From the NCBI GenBank assembly GCA_025766275.1, contig JAFKAC010000031.1:186001-250000 (forward strand): a DNA stretch of 64,000 nt, written 5' to 3'. Of the stretch, positions 24,546-37,100 are shown piece after piece. How positions within the stretch are numbered: the stretch's first letter is position 1; the number at the start of each line of letters is the position of its first letter. This stretch comes from Lactarius indigo. Taxonomy: Eukaryota > Basidiomycota > Agaricomycetes > Russulales > Russulaceae. Below the pieces are notes generated by a model. It had not been told where the DNA came from and made no database searches. It saw only the letters and a list, made by a program, of their open reading frames with translations. The translations under genes and the position numbers were made by a program.

Positions 24546-25194
24546 AGACTGACGAATATCGGTCTGTGAGAAGTTGGGGGTAGACAAAAAGCCGAGACAA
24601 CCCCCGGATTTGGACTCTGAACGAAAGTGGGAGGCGCTGAACGGTGGCGAAACATCAAATCGATCAACTGATATGGCTGGCGTCAACTTTACAGTAAGTC
24701 GCGACCACCAAGGGTGCACCGGCCGTTGCCGAGAATAGCGCATTTGGCCGTGAGGCCGAAGCAAGGGCCGAACAGGTGGCGTGTTCCTTTGAGTTATCCT
24801 CGAACCTCAGGCTGTCCTCAAAGGAAGCACTTCGTGCTTTCGCTTTTTCTATACAGTCACCCATTTTACTCGTTGGTCGCCAGTTGTTGGTATGCACATA
24901 AGATGACACATTTCAACAATTCGATATTAGCACCATACCAGACATAAATATAGATACTATACTTGACCGCCATCGAGTCTCAGTGGGACGTCGCCGCAAA
25001 TAAACCACAACCTTCCATGTCTCGTATACTGAGCTTGAAGTTGTACGGTCATATTTGGAACATAAAACCATATCAAGATTCGGCCACCAGACAAGGATGG
25101 CCCCACACTAATCATACAATTGACTTCTACATACAACTTGGGATCGAAAAGGTGCGGGAACTGCCAGCCGATGAGCCAATCTCTAGAAATGTCT
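24546..25194. other. Spacer between ankyrin copies B and C
   Basis: No gene supported. It combines the upstream region of copy B with the 3' flank of copy C. It should hold the copy B promoter, but no convincing TATA box was identified. Confidence 0.5.
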
Positions 25195-28100
25195 TCAAAA
25201 CTTGTCTTCACCATAGAGATACACGCGCTCCCCATAGTTATAGATACACCAAGAGAACAGGCTCTGCGTCTTCAATTCTGCAATATGCTGCATTTCAGGG
25301 TCGTTGATGACCTGCAAAAGCTTGCTCCATCGGACACGCGGCGCCCCATCTTGCTGTGCGAGGTTCCGACGAACGGAGCGCTGTACATCTGCCAAGTGCA
25401 CGAGCTGTCGCGTTCCGGGACGCGCTGCGGCCACGTCACACAGTGCGAAGTACGTACGCGCGGTGGCACTTGGCCCCAGTTCGTCCTTGTCTTCCTTAGC
25501 CCGTTTCTCTGCTACATTCTTCCGCGTAGTCTCAACGACAAGCCTCCCCTCCATGCGACCCGCAAACGCGAGGAGCTCTGTCGTTAGCTTGGTGCCTTCC
25601 GCGAGGAGCCCATCCGCAATCAGCGCGTCCAGCGTAGCTCGCAGTTTTGGAATCTCTATCCTCTGTTTCTCCACGTTGAATGGTGGAGACTTTTGCGAGA
25701 TGCGCAGGTGGCATTCGGCATCCATCGACAACATCACCGCTGTGGAAACCTCCATTGAACCTGTCATTTGCGGTAGGCACTTCAGACTGGCGATGTCCAG
25801 AGGCGTCTGCCCGACCCAGTTCTCGGTGTAGAGGAGCTTCGTAGGGCCATGCTTAAGGAGAACTTCTGCAAGGGCCGTGTTCGTGTTCTGGACCGCAACG
25901 TGTAGAGGAGTAGACCCATCCGCATCTTTAAGTAAGAGAACGGAAGGGTCAATCCCAAACTCTAGAAGGATCCGTGCGATTGCGGCATTGTTGCTCTTTA
26001 CGGCCAACATCAGGGGCTGCAATATCCAATTGAGTGGCGCAATATCCAATCAATACAATATATAAATACTGGACGGCTTTTTTGCTGACACATACGCTGA
26101 CACACATTTTTTACCGGAAATGGCACTCCTTGCTTTTCGTCTGCCTGTCGGTCGTTGGCCATGCTTGCCTCTCCGCTGTCATTCGGTTTGTATACATTTT
26201 TTACGTCTGCCTGTCGGTCGTTTGCCATGCTTGCCTCTCCGCTGTCATTTGGTTTGTATACTTCATACTGTTGCTCTCGTCCTGTGAGTGTCTTTTCGTA
26301 CTCTTCACTTTTTTCTGTTGGTGCTGTTTCAATTTGGCCATTGTTTGTTACTCTAGCCATCTCTCAGGGGGACACCGTTTTCCTCTCTCTCCTGGTTGTT
26401 TCATAGACAACTGTGAGAAGTGCGAAAAGGTGACATCTGATGGTGGGTGAATATAGCCAGAAGAATAAAGTGCAGTTTTCGATCGACAGTTCACACGTGC
26501 GCGGTAGCCCCTGTCTGACTATGTTTTCTTCTGCACTTCTTCGTCCATGTGCGATTCCAGCCATCAATTTGTTCTACGTCTTCCTCCTTTGGACACCAGT
26601 GAAGCGTCACCACGGTCCAGTTGTGCTGAAAGAGGTCAACGAATTCGACGGGCGAGAGAGAGAGCACATGTGCAAACAGATGACAATGGAGAGGTAAACA
26701 TGTTTCCATTCTTTGCGTGGCCTTTGCCGTTGCTGATTGCTCGCGTACTTGGGACAGATAGAAATCAGTGAAGACCAGGGCAACTTGACTCCAGCGCAAC
26801 GCTCCCAACGCCGTCGACGTCAGCGACAGAGGGAGGCGTCTCAACGTTCTCGTCCTCCTGCCAATTTATCACCTGGTGAAAATGGAGAACAAGTGCTACA
26901 TCAATTTGAAAGACGATTACGGGTTCGTCTCTCGTGCATGTGCTTTCCACTGTTTGAAAACGTGCTTTAGCGTTCCTCTCCTTATGAAACCGTCGGTGAG
27001 CGGGCTGGGAGTAGTCGCATGCGAACAGTATGTTTCGCTTTCTTTGGTATCTTGGCTGCTCACATGTTTTCTAAGTTTCGCGTTGCCTGTCGCATTCCGC
27101 TGGCAGACGACGTCAATGAGCATTACTTGGGTGCGTTTACCGTAAAATGTGCGCATTGCTGCGCGTGGCATTGGATGGCCGAAAAAAGGGCGAAATCGGC
27201 GAAAAAAAATCCGGATTTTGCAGAATGTTGCCGTGCTGGTGACGTGGTCGTTGACTTCCTCGACGCAATTCCGCTCCCTCTACGAATTCTTTATGAAGGC
27301 AGTCATCGAGAAGCAGTTGAATTTCGACGCAATATTCGGTCATATAATAAAGCTCTCGCTTTCACGTCTACAGGAGGAAGTGGCCGTTTGGTAGGTTCGT
27401 GTTACGACGGTCGCGGACCTCCAACATACAAAATACAAGGAGAAATTCACCATCAAATTGGATCGATACTACCTGACGACGATCATTGTCCTGTATACAG
27501 TCAAATGTATATATATGACCACCATGAAGCCTTCCAATATCGCATGCGTAATAACCCTCAGCGAAATCAGGCAACGATGGAAGTTTTACAACGCGCAATT
27601 GAAGACCATCACCCATACGTTGGTATTTATCAGCAAGCGTATCAATTGGCTCAACAGACTTCCTTAAACAATTATCGCATTCAGCTGAACTTTCGAAAAG
27701 GGACCGACCGCCACAGATACAATTTGCCCACTGCAGACGACGAACTCGCGTTGATCATCCCAGGTGATGAAGACGCATGTGCAAATTCCCAAGACGTTAT
27801 CTTACGTCCACGAGGTGGTCCTTTGATTCGCATTTCCGAATGTTATCCTGCGTATTTGACGTTGCACTTTCCCTTGCTATGCCCCACTGGCCAACTGAGT
27901 TGGCATCCAAACATTCCCTACGTCGACAGGGAAAGTGGTCCTCATCGCCAACAAACGTTCATCAGTCTCTCTGACTTCGCGAAATTCCGATTGCATCCTC
28001 GCGACAGATGCGTCGAATCTAATCACTTCTTCCTTGCAGAGCATCTCCTACAAGAATTAATAGTCCATCTCTGGGCTGCCGCAGAGAATTCGAGACTGTT

Positions 28101-31100
28101 GTGGTTACGTAATCATCAGGCCGATCTCAGAGCGGAACTTTATCAAGGGGCAGTAGATGCACTTCACGAAGGAATCGACGCTGCGTCCATTGGGAAAAAA
28201 ATCATTCTTCCTTCCAGTTTTACCAGCGGTCCCCGCTTCATGCAAAAGAATTTGCAGAACGCCCTTTCCCTGTTACGCCGATTTGGCGGTTCTGACTTAT
28301 TTATCACCTTCACAGCCAATCCGCAGTGGAAAGAAGTTACGGAGGCCTTACTTCCAAACCAGGTGCCTCATCATAGACCGGACATTGTCGCCCGCGTTTT
28401 CAACCTCAAATTTGAAAGTCTTTTGGATGACATCATCAAAAAACAAGTTTTCGGGAAAGCCGTCGGCTTTGTGTATACGGTTGAATATCAAAAACGTGGT
28501 CTCCCACACACACACCTCATTGTCTTCCTTGATCGTCCTTCACGCATCACCTCCCCTGACACAGTTGATGGTATTATCTCTACAGAATTCCCTGATGAAA
28601 CACGCAATCCACGACTGTTTGAGCTGGTGAAAAAATTCATGGTGCATGGTCCTTGTGGTCCTGGACTTTCCTCTCCTTGTCTCGACACGCACGGTAAATG
28701 TTCCAAACAATTCCCCAAGCAATTTCGAACGCATACGGAAATTACCGGAGAGTCTTACGTTCAAACACGAAGACGAGACACTGGTCGATTCATCGCTGTC
28801 GGGAACACATTCGTGGACAACAGAAGCGTTATTTCACATTCTCCTTATTTGTTGCTCAAATATAATGCCCATATCAACGTCGAATGCACCGCGGGGTTTC
28901 ACACTGTGAAGTACATTTATAAGGTAAGTCGCATGTGATGTATGACTTCTCGTGCTTACTCACTCTGTGCCGCTTAGTATGTTTATAAAGGACCAGATCG
29001 AGCATCGTTGACGATGCATTCTATGAATACGCCTGATGGACTTCACTTCGAGGAACAACACGATCGCGATGAGATCAAATTATATATTGACGCTCGCTAC
29101 ATTAGTTCATCTGAAGCATTCGCACGCCTCATTGGATGGCCAACACATAGGGTATGTATGCGTTCTCTATAAGAAGTTTTTTCTCACGTCCCTAGGAATT
29201 TCCCCCTGTAATGCAACTACCTGTTCATCTCGAACGGGAGCAATACGTCGTATTCCAAAGAGATCGTCCTCAAGGATTACAGCAGCAAACGGACACCCAA
29301 CTGTCTGCTTTTTTCAAAGCAAATCAGCTCTATCTGGAGGCACGGGGCACTCTTTACCCTGACTTTCCATCGAATTTCACTTGGGATCGCAGTCAAAAAC
29401 GATGGAATCCTCGCAAAGCAGGAAACACTTCCGGGCGTCTCGTCTTCGTACCTCCCAATGCGGGGGAAAAATTTTATGCGCGTCTCATTCTGTCTCATGT
29501 CACCGACTTGCGTTCGTTTGACGATTTTCGCAAGTATAACGACATAACTTACGACACTATCCGTGAGGCTTGCCTCGCACGTGGTTTGTTGGCAGACGAC
29601 AACGAGTTGAAGCAGACTTTAGAAGACGGCAAGCATATGCTGACGGGACGAAAGTTGCGTTTGCTCTTTGTCACCACCGTACGTGACTGTCAACCATCAT
29701 GTCCTGCACAACTGTGGGACCTATTTAAAAAAGACCTCTGTGACGATCTGCCACTGTTTCTACGGCGTCAAAACATACGTGACATAACTGACGATGACGT
29801 TGAAGACTATGGCCTTCATCTCCTTGAGCAACGTCTACAATTAGACGACCGAAGCATGTCATCGGTCGGTTTACCATCCCCCAAAAAACTGTGGCCAGCG
29901 ATACTCTCACACATCCAACCATTGCACGACACCGTTTTCCCTGCAGAACAACAGAGAGACCTGCTGAACGACTGTCTCCCCAGATTGAATGCTGACCAAC
30001 GACTTGCTTTTGACACAATCTTATCTTCCGCACGAAGCGGTGCAACTAACACTTTTTTTTTACAAGGAGCTGCAGGTGCAGGGAAAACGTTTGTCTATAA
30101 CACGGTATGCTTCGCTGCTCGCACAGACAACATGCACGTACTCTGTGTGGCTTCCTCGGGTATTGCCGCATTGCTCCTTCCTGGAGGGAGAACGGCGCAT
30201 TCGACTCTAAAAATCCCAATTGATTTAAATCAAACTTCTACATGTGCCATTTCGAAGCGTACCGCTCTTGCAGATACAATCAAAAAAACAAACTTACTGA
30301 TTTGGGACGAATGTTCTATGCAACATCGACATGCCTTTGAGGCAGTCAACCGAACCTTGCAAGACATTCGAGAAAATGACGCTTTATTTGGTGGAATCTT
30401 GACTGTACTTGGCGGAGACTTTCTACAGACTCTCCCAGTGGTCACATACGGTACAAAGTCGGACATTATTAACGCCGCTTTACCCTCCTCTCCACTTTGG
30501 CCATTCATATTACCGAACTTCCTCTCTCTGGAGACCAATATGCGTGTAGGAAATGACAGAGAAGAACAAGATTATGCCACATGGTTGCGTCGGCTTGCCA
30601 AAGGTGAACTGAACGACACAGAAGATACCGTCGTCATTCCCAACCATCTTCTTTGTCCTACAAATACTATCGACCAACTCATCTCAGACACGTATGCTGA
30701 CATACAAAACCATCATAACATGTCCTACTTTCAAGAGCGGTGCATCCTCGCTCCCCGCAATCGTGATACAAACGAAATCAACCAACTCATTCTCGACAAA
30801 TTTCCCGGTCATTGTTATGACTTATGGGCAATTGACGAAGCGTTTGATCCAGAAAGAGAAAGCATAACTGACAACACTTTCCCTTCTGAAGTCCTTCACA
30901 GTGCAGCGCCAGCTGGCTTTCCTCAAGCTCACTTGAAACTCAAAATTGGATGCCCCATCATAGTCCTCCGCAATATGCACTCCGACATTGGGGTTTGTAA
31001 TGGATCAAGAGGAATAGTCACCCAAATCAGTCCGCGAGTGGTAGAAATTTTATTACACAATGGGGAGACATGCCCTCTGCCTCGCATCAAATTTATATCA

Positions 31101-34100
31101 GCTGATGGTCACCTACCATTTCATCTTCATCGTCGTCAATTCCCCCTTGCTCTCTCCTTCGCAATCACCATTAACAAATCTCAAGGTCAATCTTTCTCAA
31201 CTGTCGGGGTTGACTTACGAGTTCCCGCGTTTGCTCATGGGCAGGTCTATGTCGCTTTTTCCCGGGGAAGATCTGCTAAGACAGTGAAATGCATTCTTAA
31301 CGAGCACACCACTCCACGTACGAAAAACGTAGTATATCGTGAGGTGATTATGTAATTATCAGATTCCTCACCGTCTTCGTAAGAATGAACGCTCCACATT
31401 CCGCACTTGGCAATAGCGTGCAGATGACATCCGCAACTTTGTACCCGAAACGATCGCCACTAGACATTGAATGTGGCATCCGGTCTTACTAGCCGGTTTT
31501 CTTCCGCCTACCTCGCCCCTTCTCACTGCGGACAACTCCTCTTTTTCCCCTACAGCCATGGCAGTGTTATACGCTGGGTCGGCTTATCTGTCTGGACATG
31601 CCGTTCTCGAACACCCTCGAGTTCTCTCTGGATCCATTGACACTGTCTTCTTTGACGCCACAGTCTCCGTGACACAGCCACTCACAGGAACACGTCTGTT
31701 TGGAAGTTTAGCATACAGCAAAAAAAGTAAAGCCGAACTGGTGCCAGCCGGAACATATCACATCCACGCCAAAGTATTTTGGCTTATACAAACATTGAAA
31801 TTCGACGCTAACTAAATTCACAGATCGTACCATTTCAACCACATGTTCATATTCAAAGTCCCGCACACTACGATTATCACTTTGTCTTCATAGGGGACAT
31901 TATGGATGCACGCTTCTTATCACTTTTGTCAAATTGTCAAACCTAACATATTCAAACAGCTTTGTGCGACGCCTCCCATTCCACACCCGTCTACTCTGTT
32001 TCGACGAGGCAGCCGTTTTTTCGGATCTGGAAGAGTTAACGAAATTCAGAGAGACATCCATACGTTCACAATGAGCGTTCATCAGATTATCAAAAGGGCC
32101 CCCGCAAATACTGAACAACGCATTCGTGGAGTATTAGGTATTCGCTCCATGTGGCCACAACACCTACGCCAACTACCTTCTCCAAATAGCATCATAACAT
32201 TCACAGGTGACCTTCTCGCCTTTGAAGATAGCGTTGCGGTAGTGGCTGTTGATGATATCATTTACTTGCCTCCCCCCGGTCCCATCATTGAATGAGATTG
32301 AAATAAACCGGTGACTGTACAATCTTACATCCGCTGACTACTCTTCTCCTCTTCAAAAGAAAACCGAAATAATATACTTCCGTTGTTTCCACCTCTGCTC
32401 CTCCACCTGCTCCCGCTTCGGAAACATCCCAAAAAAGACAATGCCAATACCCCACTGAAAGGAAAAAGAGACCCCTTTCCCCCTATTGCAAGTCAGCGTC
32501 TGCGACGACCACTATTACAACACTATGTCGACAGAAAAAATCCCCTCCGGCTGTGTTTCTCTCTCAGGTTTGGTCACTTTGGAACAAAGGCGACCAAAGC
32601 CGGGAAAACCATATACTTTCATCTACGATGCCAGTTTCACTTGTGCGGAGACAGCCGCTGATGGCATAGGCAGTTTCTCATGTTACGTAGGCAAAAACAA
32701 AAATCTAAAACAAGATGATACTTACAAAGTACGTGCCAAAGTAAGCAGTCTGCTAAACTCTTCCTTCTGTGACTTCACCTTTCAATAATACAGATCATTG
32801 CGTTTAAACCTGGACGCCACATAAACAGTGAGAAATACGATGACAGTCAAATTCACCTTCTCGGAGAAATTGAATTGGTACAACTATCATACAGCTTTTT
32901 CAATTTCACAAACACTGATTACTTCCCAAAGATGCAGCCGCTGTCCGCCATAAATGGACCAGAACTTGACGATACCATCCGCATCTCAGGTTCTGCGCTG
33001 GTCACCTCCGTTCAAGCACATCCCCCTTCATTTTTTATCCATGCAGCCCAATACATTGACGGAGGTCAAAGCACCGATGACATCGCCGTTCGAGGTCGCC
33101 TCGACAATAATCCAAAGTGGGCTAATCCAGGTGAACGCATCCCCCAACCTAACTCGATCATTGGGTGGAACGGGATCCTACTTGGATTTGAAAGTTACAC
33201 ACCACCCGGGAAGAAAACCATCACGTGCGCAACAGTCGCTGTGAAAGATATCACCTATATCTTCACGCCAGAAAAAAAAAAAACAAAGAATGGGCCGAAG
33301 AAAACGACCTTAGAAAGCAAGATGGACTTGCGACAGCAAATCAAAGGGCAGACGCGATCTCAACAGACGTCCGAACCTTCCACGTCACAGAGTTCTACAA
33401 CTCCTTCCACTTCACAGGTTTGCTTGGGGAAACGCAAGAGTATGAATTCCGATGACGAAGTAAACAATGAGATCTAAAACAAAACCGTTTTCATCTTGAT
33501 CCCTCAGTCTGTCAACCGCCCAAACATTGGGCCGCGCTTCCTCATTGTACAATACGAAATAAATCTCATCCGTTGAATTTCATCGCTTGAAATTTCACAA
33601 TTCAACAGCCAATTGAAATATACATCCTGAATCCCACTTAAACACATGTCACCGATGAAAACTATTACGCCCCTCATGTCAGCCCATCTCCTAGATTCTG
33701 CTTATCTCACCGGTCGCGCAGTGCTGGAAAACAAACGAACAGCATATGACGCGAACCATCACGAATATGTCATTTTTGATGCCATCGTAAACTGTGCCTT
33801 GCCAGTCGCTGGAACCCATGTCATTTGTAGCCTAGCGTACAAACCGCAACCCAACGAACAAGAACAAACAGAAGGTATTCATGCCATCTACGCCAAAGTG
33901 AGACAATCTCCCACCACTCCCCCAGACGGCAAATGACGTTCTATATTACACAGATCGTCGGATTCCAAGCCAACATCCACCAGCACAGCCCCGTTCGTCG
34001 AGACAGCGAATTCAACATGATGGGCGATCTCTTCCGAGTATGTCACAACCCCAAAAAAAGGGGGCAACCGATATTAACGCTATCCACTCCGCAAGATGCT

Positions 34101-37100
34101 CCCCATTTCACACCTCACACGCCCGTTCCTTATTTCGAACACAACAACAAGAATCACCATCAGTGGGAGAATTGCAACAGCCCAACCTGACACGCGCACT
34201 TTCTCAATGACCATCTCACAACACATCTGCCAAACTGTGACAAACACAGAACTGACAATTCGCGCAGTGTTAGGATTGCGTCCAATGTGGCCACGACATG
34301 CCCAACCAATGCCATGGCCCGGCAGCATAGTCGCCTTCACCGGTGACCTCGTCGCGTTCGAAAATGACACTGCAGTGCTGGTCGTAGACGAAGTAAACAC
34401 GCTGTAACAATTTTTCCCTTATCTCACGTAGCTCTGTGACGACGTTGTCTATATGTACATCAATAAGTCGGACCGCATCCCTCCACCGCTCAGAGACGGT
34501 CCGAAGGACCGTCCCTTCAATGCTAGTGTAAATAACAGAGACGTACCGTATTAGAAGCCTCCCTAGACGTCTGAGTCATAAGCTCGTGTGTCAGCTCCTC
34601 CGGGAGTGTTTTTAGTAGATATTCCACAAATTTGAATCCCTTGTTGTGAGAGGACAGGCAAGCGAGGTGGTAAATATTCCAACTTGGAGAATGTCTGTCA
34701 CCAACTACTCTGATATCAAGGTAAATATTAGACTCACCCGCGGGAATCCCGCTCGCTCGGATCGCAGCCCTTCTCCAATAAGAAGTCCACAATTTCTATA
34801 CCGGAGCAATAAAACGCAGCTGCGAGGAGTGGATTGAAGCCTATGAACCTCACACTATCCCACTATTAGCACCAAAGAGGGGAAGAAAATTACTATTAGC
34901 CGCACCGTAGGTGAAGGGCCTCCTCCATCAAATTCGGCTTAAGCGCAAACAGCTGCTTTAAGACATCTACTTTATCGTCAATCACAGCACAAAGAAGCGA
35001 CGACTCGTTCAATTCATCGTGCTTCCAGCCAAGGAGGTCTGGGAGAACAGCGTCTAGGTCGTCGATGCTTTTCAAGTACTGCGCAATGTCATCGTTGTGA
35101 GTTTCTGCATAATGTGCGAATGCCGCAATAGGCCGTGGTCCGGCGAGGTAATCGATAACCTTGGTCGCGCCAGATCTGATAGCGCTGCGAAACAAGTTGT
35201 AGTTGTACGCGAGAGTCTTGCGCTGGGTTTGCCTAAGGTCTGCGAGGTCCGCACGTCGCTTGCCCCCAACTTTAAGTCCGAGGTAGGCGCGTTTCTCTGG
35301 GATCTTCTTCGAGTCCGCCCCACTGCCTACCGCCGCGTAGGAGGGGATGGGAATACCGACTCCCGAGCGGCGAATAAGCTCATCGAGAATATCGGGGCGG
35401 TCGAGATTCACGGCAAACTCATAGGCCCTAGAACCTGGCCAGATTGGTGCGCCAGCAACCTCGTATAAATCAAGAGTATGGGTGAAAGCCTCGAAATCAT
35501 CGTCTACTATAGCCTTTTGCAGAGGGTTGCAAGAAATGTTCTTGCGGCCCGCTTGAAGAAATGTGGCTCGAATTTCGAGGAACTTTTCAGGAGAGACATC
35601 GGTACGAACGGGGGATGGCTTAGCAGCGATGTCGGTGAAATTGATTGGCTTCTCTTCTCTGTAGTCGCTGTAGACGCCGGAGTAGGTGTCGTATTCTTCA
35701 TCTGGATCCGAGTTATCTGACGACGCGAGATCAGGTATATCCTACGTAAATGTAATTGGAACTAGTTACTAAGTAGAATCGCTCCATCCGTCCCGTCCAT
35801 TTCGGTGTCTGGTGGCTGGTACTGAGCCTTTGCAATTGCGAGCACGAGTCGTGCTGTATCCCAATGACGACGATGGAGAGCGACGAGGAGTGGCGTCCAG
35901 CCTATGAAACAATTATTAGATCACCGAACTTTCAAGGACAGCACTGAATAGTAGCGCACAGGTCCATCTATACGAAGGACCATCGAGAGCCACCGTTGAC
36001 ACGACAATTTTAATTGGCACTTTCTCGTCCGCAACCTGCTTGGGCAAGCAGAGCTCCCGAATGGCCGCGTTATCCCCCTTCCAGCACGCCTCATAGAGTT
36101 CATCGTAAAACACTTTCAGATGGACGGGGACGGGGGTGGTCAAGTACTTTTCGTGGCGTGTGTATCCAGATCCTTGGGAAGTAATTGGCCTCTGCGTGCC
36201 TATCTGACCAGCAGCAGGTTGTTCCGGTGTCGTTGCCTCCTCGGAAAGGGTGGCACCGTGAGCACGCAGAACGGACTCCGCGAAAGTGAAATACTCTTTT
36301 GTCTTTGCGGCGTAGTCCTCTTCCTGAGAGTGGCTCTGCACAGTATTGCGCGGGATAGAGGACCCTATGTCTTCCATCTTAGAATGAGGCAGGACTGTAG
36401 CTAGATATGCACGATAATGGCTCCAATCATCGCCAGCTGGAGAATCGGGAAGATGATCGGGCGGTTGTATGGGTTTTGGTGTCATTTCGGGACCCAAGAG
36501 CGAGATAGCTTTGGAAGTCCATTGGAGTAGACTCATGGGATGAGTATAGAAGGTATTGGATGAATTGATTGGTACATCAACGCCGGCACCAAGAGCAGCC
36601 AGAAGCGAAATAACTTCGTCGTGTTTGGCTAGTGCAGTTTCTATTGGATAACAGATGTGAGATCGATATTCCGGTGCTTGAGGAAGGCAACCAGTCCTGT
36701 TCGCCTGTCAGTCAAGACCTGCTCACTTCATAGGCAAAGGTACTCTGCACACCATTTCTCCTGAGCCCTGGAGACATCTTCCGGCAAAAATACTAGCTTG
36801 GCACCGTGCGTGAGCAACAGGGACAGCGTCGCATAGTCACCGCTAAAAACTGCCGAGACAATGGGGAACACGAGCACGTTCCTATACCAGGTAGGACTAT
36901 TGAGAACTTTCTTCGCATTTGGGTCGTGGGCAAGGAGCGACGCTACGATCTTGGTCTTTCCCGCAGCTACGATGCGATGAAATATGGTTAATAAATGGTG
37001 GTCTGCCGTCGAAGAGATTGCCTGAGCTGCGACGAGCCGCTCAGCAATCTTCGCTGCACGCTCTTCGTCTTGAGTGTATATGGTCAATGCAAGTGGGTGC

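Larger units (their letters stand above)
26050..34526 (+). mobile_element. Complete autonomous-type Helitron, 8,477 bp
   Basis: Ends were set by comparing the interrupted intron of ankyrin copy C with copies A and B. The element begins TCAATACAATATATAA at 26050 and ends CTAG at 34523-34526. A perfect 8-bp-stem hairpin (34495-34513) sits 9 nt before CTAG. The host bases are A at 26049 and T at 34527, with no target duplication. These are the textbook Helitron hallmarks: 5' TC, 3' CTRR, subterminal hairpin, A/T insertion. Inside are a Rep-helicase gene and three related accessory genes, all on the plus strand. All frames are open and the insertion is clean, so the copy looks recent. Confidence 0.95.

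Noticed and set aside
27019..28938. Start of RepHel at 27019 as one long first exon
   Set aside because: Two phase-0 introns (26923-26970 and 27028-27075) with good sites connect upstream Arg/Gln-rich codons. The first residues from 27019 are intron sequence.
29211..31355. A separate helicase gene starting at the ATG at 29211
   Set aside because: Exon 28978-29151 and exon 29196 onward join in phase to the Rep part; this is the normal RepHel fusion.
31355..34407. Accessory Helitron genes as captured host genes
   Set aside because: Three tandem paralogues with conserved exon lengths in the sense strand suggest element-specific genes. Capture cannot be excluded without a search, so it is not claimed.
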